A stretch of DNA of 64,000 nucleotides. Origin: Terrilactibacillus laevilacticus. Its GTDB lineage: Bacteria; Bacillota; Bacilli; Bacillales; Sporolactobacillaceae. Below are positions 8,397-16,660 of the stretch, piece after piece. Location of the stretch: positions 1-64,000 of the forward strand of contig NZ_VDCY01000003.1 of NCBI RefSeq assembly GCF_006517395.1, given 5' to 3'. How positions within the stretch are numbered: position 1 is the first letter of the stretch; every line of letters starts with the position of its first letter. Under the pieces are notes generated by a model. That model worked only from the letters and a program-made list of their open reading frames with translations, was not told the origin of the DNA and made no database searches. The position numbers and the translations under genes are program-made.

Positions 8397-8406
8397 TCCA
8401 CCCTGC
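8394..8406 (-). pseudogene. tRNA-fMet 5' stub 2 (degenerate)
   Basis: GCAGGGTGGAGCA, one to two changes from the tRNA-fMet 5' end, again fused to repeat B. Spacer beyond it is no longer recognisable. Confidence 0.55.
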
Positions 8407-8505
8407 ACTCTATGATAAGCAGTAATATAAAAACTTTTTTAAATAAAAACACGGTTACAACTACATTATAACCATTTCATTCTCATTGTATTCATTTTAA
8501 TATTA

Positions 8506-8598
8506 TGGAGGAGGAAGAGGGATTCGAACCCCCGCGAGCGGTTAAGCCCCTGTCGGTTTTCAAGACCGATCCCTTCAGCCAAACTTGGGTATTCCTCC
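8506..8598 (-). tRNA. tRNA-Ser (UGA)
   Basis: 93 bases with long variable arm, anticodon loop CTTGAAA, CCA encoded. Acceptor GGAGGAA pairs with TTCCTCC; the discriminator base reads U where G is usual for tRNA-Ser. Confidence 0.95.
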
Positions 8599-8617
8599 AG
8601 ATAAATATAAAATAACA

Positions 8618-8694
8618 TGGTGGACCCTGTAGGACTCGAACCTACGACCGGACGGTTATGAGCCGTCTGCTCTAACCAACTGAGCTAAGGGTCC
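8618..8694 (-). tRNA. tRNA-Ile2 (CAU, lysidine type)
   Basis: 77 bases, CCA encoded, anticodon CAT. The body (GGACCCTTAGCTCAG, GACGGCTCATAACCGTC) matches the Bacillus Ile2 tRNA that TilS converts to read AUA, not elongator Met, which is a separate gene at 8792. Confidence 0.85.
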
Positions 8695-8695
8695 A

Positions 8696-8772
8696 TGGGG
8701 CGACTGATGGGAATCGAACCCATGTATGCCGGAACCACAATCCGGTGCGTTAACCCCTTCGCCACAATCGCC
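8696..8772 (-). tRNA. tRNA-His (GUG)
   Basis: Anticodon GTG. The extra 5' G(-1) pairs with discriminator C73, then CCA. One base separates it from tRNA-Ile2. Confidence 0.96.
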
Positions 8773-8791
8773 AAGGTCATTTTATATAATA

Positions 8792-8868
8792 TGGTAGCGG
8801 CGGAGGGGATCGAACCCCCGACCTCACGGGTATGAACCGTACGCTCTAGCCAGCTGAGCTACACCGCC
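8792..8868 (-). tRNA. tRNA-Met (CAU), elongator
   Basis: 77 bases, GGCGGTGTAGCTCAG start, anticodon stem-loop ACGGTTCATACCCGT, CCA encoded. Confidence 0.95.
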
Positions 8869-8872
8869 ATAT

Positions 8873-8947
8873 TGGCTCCACAGGTAGGATTCGAACCTAC
8901 GACCGATCGGTTAACAGCCGATTGCTCTACCACTGAGCTACTGTGGA
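8873..8947 (-). tRNA. tRNA-Asn (GUU)
   Basis: 75 bases, TCCACAG acceptor, anticodon loop CTGTTAA, CCA encoded. First gene of the operon. Confidence 0.96.
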
Positions 8948-8967
8948 ATAATTCAACGACATTGATT

Positions 8968-8996
8968 ATTGTAACATATGTATTTCTTAGTGTCAA
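8968..8996 (-). promoter_or_regulatory. tRNA operon promoter
   Basis: Minus strand TTGACA, 17-base spacer, TACAAT, ending 20 bases before tRNA-Asn. Near-consensus. A 12-base direct repeat (GTTAAGACAAC twice, about 9018-9042) lies just upstream of the -35. Confidence 0.9.
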
Positions 8997-9194
8997 CAAC
9001 TTTTTTAACTTTGCTATAAGTTGTTGTCTTAACTGTTGTCTTAACGACAGGAATAAATATATCATGAATATTGAACTTTGACAATACCTTTTTTAAATTT
9101 TTTTTAGATAACTTAGCCTTTTTGCCACTTCCTCTACTATTATAATAAAGAACTTGTCCCCTCGCTACCTTTTTTTATATTACATCTCCAAAAT

Positions 9195-9386
9195 CCCTAA
9201 AGAAAACTTGCCGATTAGCCAGCCTAAAAGGCGTAGACAGATGCCCAAGCCCTCTCATACTTTATACCTTGAATTTTTTATCCCTTAAAGTGTAAAGAAA
9301 ACTTGCCGATTGGCCAGCCTAAAAGGCGTAGACAGATGCCCAAGCCCTCTCATACTTTATACCTTGAATTTTTATTTAAAGTGTAA
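9195..9386 (+). repeat. Repeat family C, tandem pair
   Basis: Two nearly identical 95-base units (9195-9291 and 9292-9386), each starting AGAAAACTTGCCGATT, running through CCAGCCTAAAAGGCGTAGAC and ending CCTTGAATTTTTAT. The near identity suggests recent duplication. Nothing else is seen in the 8997-9194 stretch before it except AT-rich sequence. Confidence 0.9.
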
Positions 9387-9389
9387 AAA

Positions 9390-9420
9390 GCTGAAACGGA
9401 AATTAATCCTACGTTTCAGC
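9390..9420 (-). terminator. nfeD-type gene terminator
   Basis: Stem GCTGAAACG / CGTTTCAGC, loop of 13, followed by TTTTTACAC on the minus strand. Confidence 0.8.
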
Positions 9421-9426
9421 CTTTCT

Positions 9427-10053
9427 TTATATTTTTTCAATTAATATCTTTGTTCCATCTACACTAATCACTTTAATCTTTGATTCAGATTCAATCCATA
9501 CACCATTTGTGACGGCACTGTATAATTGACCCTCTATTTTAATTGTGCCGACCGGTCGAAACGAAGTCGTAGCAATGCCTTCTTTCCCTACTAAAAATTG
9601 ATAAGATTCATTAATGGAATTATACCCTTTTTCAGTTGACAATTGATCTTTAAGCAATAGTTTAGACCAATATATTCTTCTTGGCATATATTTCAGAAAG
9701 AAAAATGAACAACTGACACCAATAATAAAAGCAATGGATACCAATGTGCCGTAAAAGAAAGTAGGGGCTGGAAGAGCACAGCTAATGATCATTAAAAGCA
9801 AACCTAGTGCAGCTACTGATCCATTCACAAGGAGTTTTCCATCTATAATAATTAATATGAGGCCAACAATTAATAAGCCCACAACATATGTTGAAGTTTG
9901 ATTCGTTAGATGATAAGCAAAGTAATAAACAAATAAAAGACAACCTATGATGCCAAAAAGACCCTTTGCCCTGACAAGAAATTCACCAAATAGAAAAAGT
10001 GCAGCAAGAAATATAACAATAAAACCTAATTCTGGGGATATAAGTGCCTCCAA
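9427..10053 (-). CDS. NfeD-like membrane protein
   Basis: 208 residues with four to six transmembrane segments (about 10-130) and a C-terminal OB-type domain (about 152-207: VGKEGIATTSFRPVGTIKIEGQLYSAVTNG), the signature of NfeD proteins that partner flotillins. It lacks the N-terminal serine-protease domain of the long form. TTG start with AGGAG upstream. It does not adjoin floA, which lies 25 kb away without an NfeD neighbour. In B. subtilis the yqeZ gene precedes floA; this one may supply that role from a distance, but that is inference. Confidence 0.82.
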   Translation of the reverse strand: MEALISPELGFIVIFLAALFLFGEFLVRAKGLFGIIGCLLFVYYFAYHLTNQTSTYVVGLLIVGLILIIIDGKLLVNGSVAALGLLLMIISCALPAPTFFYGTLVSIAFIIGVSCSFFFLKYMPRRIYWSKLLLKDQLSTEKGYNSINESYQFLVGKEGIATTSFRPVGTIKIEGQLYSAVTNGVWIESESKIKVISVDGTKILIEKI

Positions 10054-10403
10054 ACTTCTCCTCTCCTTCCTTCTATATTATTTTACGTCCAACCAATCAT
10101 AAAGTTCCCTTTTCTTATCTCATGAAAAAAATTAGTCCCAATAATCTAATGTCCTATTTTGAACCGTCATAGTGATTTATTAATACCTTAAGAATTTTAT
10201 GAAATAGCCGAGAACACTCGTGACTTTAGTCATGAGAGGTTCAGAGACTGACACGCATTATTTTATTGTTATATTTTCATGTTAAATAGGAATATTTAAT
10301 ACTAACCAAGCATATCTATGACTATAACCTTATTATTTATAACTGAAATAAATCAGATGATCGGTAAAAAAATCAAAAAATATGTAAGATGGGCGGGAGT
10401 TCT
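10054..10403. other. Intergenic region with IS200/IS605-like end
   Basis: Non-coding, 335-350 bases. At 10210-10251 lies a hairpin CTCGTGAC-TTTA-GTCATGAG followed by AGGTTCAGAGA, which resembles the right end and guide-RNA tail of IS200/IS605 TnpB elements. No tnpA or tnpB sequence is recognisable nearby, so at most a remnant. Confidence 0.35.
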
Positions 10404-10736
10404 GTGAAACAATTAACTTTTATTGGATTTATCATCCTTTTAATATGGACAAGCTATACTGACTTAACATCCGGTACATTATCTACGCCAACATCGACTG
10501 CAGAAGCTCAGTCACAACAATCTTCTGCAAATGAATCCGTCAAAGAACAAAAACTGATATACAAAACCGTCCAAGTATCGCCTGGTGATACATTGTTATC
10601 GATTTCAGAGAATTTAAATCCTACGACGATACCCTCTATTGAAAGGGTCATTCAAGATTTCAAGAAGTTAAACCCTGATGTTTCGCCTACAAAATTAAAA
10701 CCAGGCCAGCAATATAATTTTCCAATCTACAAGTAA
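10404..10736 (+). CDS. yqfZ: LysM-domain envelope protein, YqfZ-like
   Basis: 110 residues from GTG at 10404, which has GGGAG just upstream; an ATG at 10389 would add five residues. An N-terminal hydrophobic segment (about residues 3-17) acts as signal or anchor, a linker rich in S, T and Q follows, and the C-terminal 50 residues form one LysM domain (VSPGDTLLSISENLNP to LKPGQQYNFPIYK) that binds peptidoglycan glycans. Directly upstream of ispG, the place of yqfZ in B. subtilis. Role beyond wall binding is unknown. Confidence 0.8.
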   Translation: MKQLTFIGFIILLIWTSYTDLTSGTLSTPTSTAEAQSQQSSANESVKEQKLIYKTVQVSPGDTLLSISENLNPTTIPSIERVIQDFKKLNPDVSPTKLKPGQQYNFPIYK

Positions 10737-10837
10737 GCTCAAAAACAGTAAACTTGCAAACACAAAACGCTTCTTGGTAAACTCATGTTATAATAACAAA
10801 GTTATAACATTTATTTAATAAAAGGAGCGTCGGGTAA

Positions 10838-11959
10838 ATGCCAGAAATAACCCATCGAACACGCACTCGAAAAGTCAAAGTTGGTAATCTCACGATTGGA
10901 GGTTCTAACGAGTTAATTATACAAAGTATGACAACAACGAAAACACACGATGTAGAAGCCACTGTTGCGGAAATTCACCGATTGGAAGAAGCCGGTTGTC
11001 AGATGGTACGTGTTGCTTGCCCTGATAATCGAGCAGCCGAAGCTATCCCAGAAATTAAAAAACGCATCAACATTCCCCTTGTTGTTGATATACATTTTAA
11101 TTACAAATTGGCTCTTAAAGCGATCGAAGGTGGAGCCGATAAAATAAGGATTAACCCTGGTAATATTGGAAAACGCGAAAACGTTGAAGCTGTCGTGAAT
11201 GCGGCAAAAGCGAAAGGGATACCGATACGAATTGGTGTGAATGCCGGATCACTGGAAAAACATATTCTCGATAAATATGGCTATCCTACGGCTGATGGAA
11301 TGCTAGAAAGCGCCCTACACCATATCAAAATTCTTGAAGACCTTGATTTTCATGACATTATCGTCTCTATGAAAGCCTCTGATATCAATCTTGCTATTGA
11401 AGCCTATGAAAAGGCGGCACGCGCTTTTGATTATCCCTTGCATTTGGGAATCACAGAGTCAGGAACTAAATTCTCAGGTTCAATAAAAAGTGCTGCAGGC
11501 TTAGGTGTCTTATTACATGAAGGTATAGGAAACACACTTCGTATCTCTTTATCAACAGATCCAGTAGACGAAGTTAAAGTTTGTCGTGAACTTCTGAAAT
11601 CTTTCGGTCTTGCATCTAATGCGGCAACACTCATATCATGTCCAACATGTGGACGAATTCAAATTAATTTAATTAAAATTGCCAATGAAGTTGAAGAATA
11701 TATTTCAACCATTAAAGTGCCGATTAAAGTAGCTGTATTGGGTTGTGCTGTTAATGGACCTGGTGAAGCCAGAGAAGCAGATATAGGCATAGCTGGTGGA
11801 AATGGTGAAGGGTTATTGTTTAGGCACGGTGAGATCATTCGTAAAGTACCTGAAGATGTTATGGTCGAAGAATTGAAAGTAGAAATAGATAAAATTGCAC
11901 AAGAATATGCAGAGAAAAAAGCTGATGATAAATCAGAAAAAGAAAAAGTTAATCAATAA
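10838..11959 (+). CDS. ispG: 4-hydroxy-3-methylbut-2-enyl diphosphate synthase (IspG)
   Basis: 373 residues. Reduces MEcPP to HMBPP in the non-mevalonate isoprenoid route, in the cytoplasm, with a [4Fe-4S] cluster. Cluster ligands Cys268, Cys271 (SCPTCGR) and Cys303 with Glu310 (GCAVNGPGE) are present, and the TIM-barrel half begins with [12 protein letters not shown] and IQSMTTT. AAAGGAG precedes the ATG. The acidic, lysine-rich last 20 residues are an ordinary tail. The next enzyme, IspH, is encoded 6 kb away. Confidence 0.97.
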   Translation: MPEITHRTRTRKVKVGNLTIGGSNELIIQSMTTTKTHDVEATVAEIHRLEEAGCQMVRVACPDNRAAEAIPEIKKRINIPLVVDIHFNYKLALKAIEGGADKIRINPGNIGKRENVEAVVNAAKAKGIPIRIGVNAGSLEKHILDKYGYPTADGMLESALHHIKILEDLDFHDIIVSMKASDINLAIEAYEKAARAFDYPLHLGITESGTKFSGSIKSAAGLGVLLHEGIGNTLRISLSTDPVDEVKVCRELLKSFGLASNAATLISCPTCGRIQINLIKIANEVEEYISTIKVPIKVAVLGCAVNGPGEAREADIGIAGGNGEGLLFRHGEIIRKVPEDVMVEELKVEIDKIAQEYAEKKADDKSEKEKVNQ

Positions 11960-11969
11960 TTTATTGAAA

Positions 11970-12005
11970 CAAAAAGCAGCTTATCAAAGAATAGGCTGCT
12001 TTTAT
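11970..12005. terminator. Bidirectional terminator ispG / nitroreductase
   Basis: Stem AAAAGCAGC / GCTGCTTTT between the two converging genes; T-rich in both directions. Confidence 0.85.
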
Positions 12006-12013
12006 TATATTTA

Positions 12014-12598
12014 TTATTCCGTTATCCATTTTGCAATTTCATCAATTGATTTTCGATCTGGTTGTGATTTTTTCATATCATCAAGAGGATAACCAACATA
12101 TAAGTATCCAAGTACTTGACCTGGTTTTTCCACATCAAAAGCCTGATTCATCATATCCGTATAGGCTGGATCACCTGAACGCCATACAGCACCAAGACCT
12201 AATGCGTGAGTTGTAAGTAACATGTTTTGTACAGCACACGCAGTAGCTTCTATTTCTTCAATTTCTTTCACTTTTTCCTTACCGCTTGGTTCCACATGAA
12301 TAACAATCACAACAGGAGCGCGAAGTGCCTTGGACACACCTTTCTCATAAGCACTTGTTTTAACTTCTTCTGTCGCATTCTCAGGTAAATTTGATATATT
12401 TATTTTACCGTATACATCACCTAATTTATTTCGTCCATTCCCTGTTAAAACCGTAAATCTCCAAGGCTCGGTTTTAAAATGATTAGGAGCCCATCTTGCT
12501 GAATCTAGAATCTGTTCAATGTGTTCTTTTGATGGAATAACATCTTGTTTTACCTTACCAATTGATCGACGTGTTTTTATCGCTTCAAAAATATCCAT
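12014..12598 (-). CDS. Nitroreductase-family FMN oxidoreductase
   Basis: 194 residues. N-terminal KTRRSIGKV and ARWAPNHFKTEPWRF are the FMN phosphate and ring binding motifs of the family, and GLGAVWRSGDP near residues 137-147 is the second conserved block. Cytoplasmic flavoprotein probably acting as a homodimer with NAD(P)H; the substrate cannot be told from sequence. GGGTGAGGAAG precedes the ATG. It occupies the stretch where B. subtilis has yqfW-yqfU and zur, so it looks like a local replacement or insertion. Confidence 0.85.
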   Translation of the reverse strand: MDIFEAIKTRRSIGKVKQDVIPSKEHIEQILDSARWAPNHFKTEPWRFTVLTGNGRNKLGDVYGKINISNLPENATEEVKTSAYEKGVSKALRAPVVIVIHVEPSGKEKVKEIEEIEATACAVQNMLLTTHALGLGAVWRSGDPAYTDMMNQAFDVEKPGQVLGYLYVGYPLDDMKKSQPDRKSIDEIAKWITE

Positions 12599-12704
12599 TT
12601 CTTCCTCACCCTTCTTAAATCAAATAACTATCATTTTAAGTGTATCAAAATTCACAAAATCGTCAAATTAGTTGGTTTTCGAGTAACATTTTTTAAACAG
12701 AATC

Positions 12705-12742
12705 AAAAAGGCATCTCGTCTAAACGACGAAATGCCTTTTTT
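12705..12742 (-). terminator. yqfX-like gene terminator
   Basis: Stem AAAAAGGCAT / ATGCCTTTTT with an inner TCGTC/GACGA helix; strong, T-rich on both sides. Confidence 0.9.
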
Positions 12743-12743
12743 G

Positions 12744-13058
12744 TTAAAACAGAGGTGCAAAGAAACGTACTGTAATGGCAATTAGACCAATGACAATGGC
12801 CCAAACACCAAGTGTTTTTGCTCCATCACGATAAGCAACAAAGCCGACGATAACACCAGCAGCTCCCATAATTACAGGTAAAAAGAATAGTGCGATTAAG
12901 GATAGAATTATCCCAAACCATCCCATACCTCGACCCTTGGAGGACTGCTCTTCAGGTGCATGAACTAATTGTTTACGATCGATCGCTGATTCTGAAGCAA
13001 TTTCTTCGTTATACTTATCCTTGTGACCTTGAGCTTTTTTCTTTGATTTATGATCCAA
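12744..13058 (-). CDS. yqfX: Small membrane protein, YqfX-like
   Basis: 104 residues: a charged cytoplasmic N-terminal half (residues 1-43), then two hydrophobic segments (about 45-75 and 82-100) with glycine-rich WFGIILSLIALFFLPVIMGAAGVIVGF. TTG start with GAGGGGT five bases upstream. Size, layout and place between ispG and nfo fit YqfX of B. subtilis. Function unknown. Confidence 0.65.
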   Translation of the reverse strand: MDHKSKKKAQGHKDKYNEEIASESAIDRKQLVHAPEEQSSKGRGMGWFGIILSLIALFFLPVIMGAAGVIVGFVAYRDGAKTLGVWAIVIGLIAITVRFFAPLF

Positions 13059-13279
13059 TGTTGACCCCTCACTTTCTTTTTAGGATCAAAATTAGTTTGC
13101 GCGTTATGTTGTTTTTCATTTATGCAAATAATTCCATGCGTCTAGATTCTAAGAACCATGTGGATTTCTAATAATTTTTTTAACAAAGGTTATGTTAAAT
13201 ATCAATGGTGATTTTGACCATTTGACATCTCTTTATGCGAATAAATCAAAAATAGTGTTTCTGGGTCAAAAAAAAAAGC

Positions 13280-14623
13280 CTAAACAAAAGGAAGTTTAAT
13301 GACAATCTCTGTTCCTTCCCCCAAATTGCTATTGATGTTAAATGTGCCATGGTGATCTTTAATAATTTTTTTACACATAGGAAGTCCAATACCCGTTCCA
13401 TTAGCTTTTGTTGTAAAGAATGGTTTTCCTAATTGGTCTAAGACGGATGGTTCCATTCCAGGTCCATTATCAGAGATGATCAGTGTATAGGCATTTTCAC
13501 TTGTTTTTCCTTCGACAATAAAGGTTTTATTTTCTTGTTCCTCTTCAAAAGCCTCTACTGAGTTTCTTAAAATATTTAATAAAACTTGCTTAATCATGGA
13601 TTCTTCTAAATTAATTTCTCTTGTGGATGGTTCAATGTCACATTTCAACAAAATATTTCTAAGTAAGCATTCGGAATGGATTAAGGGCATAACAGATTTA
13701 ATTATGTTTTGTGGAATAGACCCTTTTTTCTTCGTTGATTTACGTGATAAAGATAAAAAATCGTCTAATATGGTATTCATTCGATCAATTTCGGATAGGA
13801 TGGTTCGATAATATTTATCCATACTATTCGTTAGAGTTGATAACTGAATAAAACCACGTATAACAGATAATGGATTACGAAGTTCGTGTGCAAATCCAGC
13901 CGCTAACTGAGAAACCGATTCCATCTGTTGCTTATACTGAATAAGCTTTTCAAACTCATCCGTTTTTTCAATTTCATTAAAGGTAAAACTAATTTGATTG
14001 ACTTCTTGATGATAAATGCCATATATGTGATATAATTTATCTTCCAAATAATGATATCGTTCAATATTGTTTTTATTGAGTCTCATGATAAGTGCCATAT
14101 TTCGTATGACTTCTTCAAATGGATGCTTACATTTGTTTTCTTTCTCGTAAGTTTTAACAATGTGAATGAATTGATCACTCCTGAAGAGGACTTGGTTATC
14201 GTGATCGATAAAAATAAACATGAATTGTAACTTATTAAAAATGGTTTTCATGATATCAGGAAATGTGTACCGTGTCATTTCTGCCGTCTTCTCAATATAA
14301 CCACTGATAAGAATGTGATTATGCATATCAAGTATTCCCCGATAACGGACCTTGTGAATTTCTCCCTTTATACGCTGCCTAAAAACCCTTTCAACCACTT
14401 TGTGTGTTCCAGATATTTCTTTTATAAATGAATATAATGATTTTTGATCATATTCTAACACGTGATCGAATAATATATCACCATATTCTTCTATAAGTAG
14501 GTGACCGTAATAATTGCAGTCAATAATTTTTCCATTTAATAAAATGCAATAACGAATTTCCTCCGAAAGTTGTTTCTCAAATAAATCACTTGATAACGTT
14601 CCAACTAGTGTATCAGAGCTCAA
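13280..14623 (-). CDS. Orphan soluble sensor histidine kinase
   Basis: 447 residues, no transmembrane segments, so a cytoplasmic sensor. The N-terminal 215 residues look like two diverged PAS-type regions (about 20-110 and 120-215). The kinase core has the H box FAHELRNPLSVI (His246), N box LLNILRNSVEAF (about 348-359), G1 DNGPGM (385-390) and G2 GTGIGLPMCKKI (409-419). The HisKA/HATPase type and absence of a nearby response regulator resemble the sporulation kinases that feed Spo0F, which is inference. TTG start with AGGGGGGAT eight bases upstream. B. subtilis has no kinase at this locus. Confidence 0.88.
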   Translation of the reverse strand: MSSDTLVGTLSSDLFEKQLSEEIRYCILLNGKIIDCNYYGHLLIEEYGDILFDHVLEYDQKSLYSFIKEISGTHKVVERVFRQRIKGEIHKVRYRGILDMHNHILISGYIEKTAEMTRYTFPDIMKTIFNKLQFMFIFIDHDNQVLFRSDQFIHIVKTYEKENKCKHPFEEVIRNMALIMRLNKNNIERYHYLEDKLYHIYGIYHQEVNQISFTFNEIEKTDEFEKLIQYKQQMESVSQLAAGFAHELRNPLSVIRGFIQLSTLTNSMDKYYRTILSEIDRMNTILDDFLSLSRKSTKKKGSIPQNIIKSVMPLIHSECLLRNILLKCDIEPSTREINLEESMIKQVLLNILRNSVEAFEEEQENKTFIVEGKTSENAYTLIISDNGPGMEPSVLDQLGKPFFTTKANGTGIGLPMCKKIIKDHHGTFNINSNLGEGTEIVIKLPFV

Positions 14624-14947
14624 AATGATCGATCCCCCCTGTTAAGGTTGATTGAGACAAGTGTTATTTTAAAGTGAATAAAAATTCACACAATTTTATT
14701 TTTGTTACAGACTTGGCTAAATATTTGAAATAAGGATTCTATTTACCGCTTTTTCTTTTCTTTCCTTTAATAATTTAATTATACAGAATTAGAATAGGAT
14801 TATGTAGTTAAATTTTCACAATTTTTATTGACAAACCTTGATTTTAATTTGTCAATTTGTTCCGATATAGATCGATTTTTTGTTTATGATATTTTTGCTA
14901 TTGCATCATATGTTAGAAGTGAAGAAAAATGGATAGGAGTGAATCTC
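14624..14947. other. Divergent intergenic region, kinase / yqfT
   Basis: 324 bases, AT-rich, separating divergent genes. Contains an inverted repeat ATTGACAAA-N12-TTTGTCAAT at 14828-14857, which overlaps a possible -35 for yqfT. No confident -10 is visible. Confidence 0.4.
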
Positions 14948-15211
14948 ATGAATGCATTTATTCAGCAGATGATTAATCAAAAGATTAATTCAGTAACGCC
15001 TGAAGAATTACTTCGTTATGGTGCCCAATATGGTTTTCAAATTAATCCTCAACAAGCAAAAGAAATTGTCTCTCACTTCAATGGTAAACATATTAATATT
15101 TTTAATGATAGTGAACGTAATAAGGTGATTAATGCCCTCTCAAAAACAATTGATCCAAATCTCGTTGCAGAAGTTAACAAGTTATTTTTAAACTTTATAA
15201 AAGGAAACTAA
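14948..15211 (+). CDS. yqfT: DUF2624 protein YqfT
   Basis: 87 residues from the ATG at 14948 (ATAGGAG before it); an open frame further upstream is not coding. Sequence MNAFIQQMINQKINSVTPEELLRYGAQYGFQI and GKHINIFNDSERNKVINAL matches the DUF2624/YqfT family of Bacillales. Function unknown. It stands alone on the plus strand between the kinase and nfo, as yqfT neighbours nfo in B. subtilis. Confidence 0.85.
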   Translation: MNAFIQQMINQKINSVTPEELLRYGAQYGFQINPQQAKEIVSHFNGKHINIFNDSERNKVINALSKTIDPNLVAEVNKLFLNFIKGN

Positions 15212-15256
15212 ATAGTCTTCATAAAGAATTGAATGTTTGTTCAGCCGATAAAGTGT

Positions 15257-15296
15257 GAAAAACACGAGAAAAAATGAGACAAACTCGTGTTTTTTA
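15257..15296. terminator. Bidirectional terminator yqfT / nfo
   Basis: Stem AAAAACACGAG / CTCGTGTTTTTT with a 15-base loop, T-rich both ways between converging genes. Confidence 0.9.
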
Positions 15297-15306
15297 CTTT
15301 CTTTGA

Positions 15307-16200
15307 TTATTGATTTAATATATCTTCTAAAAGATTTTCATTAAATGACTGATTTCTAAGCATTTCAATTTCAAATTTATAAGGTGGTTTTTTATTCTTT
15401 TTATCTGTACCTACATAAGGTGTCTCAAGAATCTTCGGAAGTTTCTCAAATGCTGGATGATGCACAACATAATTTAAAGCCTGGAAGCCTATGTGACCAT
15501 ATCCAATATTATCATGGCGATCTTTTCTAGCACCACAAGGATTTTTACTATCGTTAACATGAACAACCTTAATACGATCTAAGCCAACAATCCGATCAAA
15601 TTCATCAAGAACACCGTCAAAGTCATTGACAATATCGTAACCAGCGTCATGTGTATGGCATGTATCGAAACATACGGATAACTTATCATTATGAACTACA
15701 CCATCAATTATTTTAGCAAGTTGCTCAAAACGATAACCACATTCAGATCCCTTACCTGCCATCGTTTCTAATGCAATATTGACCGAATCATCTTTCACAA
15801 GGACCTCATTCAATCCTTCAATAATTTTAGCTATCCCTTTATCTTCCCCTTCACCAACGTGTGATCCAGGGTGTAACACAATTTGTTTAGCTCCGATAGC
15901 CTGTGTACGATCGATTTCTTTCCTTAAAAAGTTAACACCAATTTCGAAAGTCTCTGGTTTAACGGTATTGGCAATATTAATAATATAGGGAGCATGTACA
16001 ACAATATCTTCAATATGATGCTCCTCCATATGTTTTCTTCCTGCTTCAATATTTAATTTTTCTATCGCTTTGCGTCTAGTATTCTGTGGTGCCCCTGTAT
16101 AAATCATAAATGTTGTAGCCCCATACTTTACAGATTCTTGACTAGCACCTAATAGCATTTTATCTCCGCTCATGGATACATGAGACCCAATTTTCAACAT
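15307..16200 (-). CDS. nfo: Endonuclease IV (AP endonuclease)
   Basis: 297 residues from the ATG at 16200; AAAGGA eight bases upstream decides it over an ATG nine bases earlier. Cleaves DNA 5' to abasic sites in base excision repair. TIM-barrel metalloenzyme with the trinuclear zinc motifs: [33 protein letters not shown] and [20 protein letters not shown]. Full length. Monocistronic, followed by a terminator. Confidence 0.96.
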   Translation of the reverse strand: MLKIGSHVSMSGDKMLLGASQESVKYGATTFMIYTGAPQNTRRKAIEKLNIEAGRKHMEEHHIEDIVVHAPYIINIANTVKPETFEIGVNFLRKEIDRTQAIGAKQIVLHPGSHVGEGEDKGIAKIIEGLNEVLVKDDSVNIALETMAGKGSECGYRFEQLAKIIDGVVHNDKLSVCFDTCHTHDAGYDIVNDFDGVLDEFDRIVGLDRIKVVHVNDSKNPCGARKDRHDNIGYGHIGFQALNYVVHHPAFEKLPKILETPYVGTDKKNKKPPYKFEIEMLRNQSFNENLLEDILNQ

Positions 16201-16216
16201 GTATATCATCCTTTCA

Positions 16217-16490
16217 AAGGTTGTTCAAAAAGTCACCAAATGATAAGCTGCGAATCTCGACGCCCGCTTGTTTTTCCGGTCCTCATGTAATGGATATAAG
16301 AGGATCTCTAGCTAAAACCGCTCACAATGGCGCCAGAAGCTACCACAACGCGAGGAATGCTGGTCCAAAGAAAACTGACGCCGCTCTTAGCCTTCCGACG
16401 CCCAAGACGGGCAAGTAACTGGCGTTTCTTGCAGAATGCCAGCGTACTTAGCCAGTAACCCTTTTCATTTGTCACCTTTTTGAACACGCA
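16217..16490 (+). repeat. Repeat family A, copy 2 (long form)
   Basis: 274 bases from AAGGTTGTTCAAAAAG to CCTTTTTGAACACGCA, flanked by the direct repeat CTTTCA (16211-16216 and 16491-16496). The centre carries an extra module (CCGACGCCCAAGACGGGC through CCAGTAACCC) shared with copy 8. Fills most of the gap between nfo and yqfQ. Confidence 0.9.
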
Positions 16491-16660
16491 CTTTCATTCT
16501 TTTTTATCTTAACATATTTCATTAATATCAATAACAGATTCAGCTCGTTTTTATATAAACAATCGCTTACACTTTCACTATTGATCATGCATACACTAAG
16601 AAGAGGCTATATTAGGCATAGACTTTACAGTTTGTATGTAAATGAAAGGAGTGTTAATAT

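Noticed and set aside
8198-8452. 84-codon open frame on the minus strand over the tRNA-stub region
   Set aside because: It is made of two B repeats and tRNA stubs; the internal peptide duplication simply reflects the DNA repeats. No ribosome site.
9195-9386. Tandem repeats as a possible CRISPR array
   Set aside because: Only two units, directly adjacent with no spacers, and no cas genes anywhere in the window.
16221-16418. 65-codon open frame inside long repeat A
   Set aside because: Not conserved between the two long A copies and without a ribosome site.
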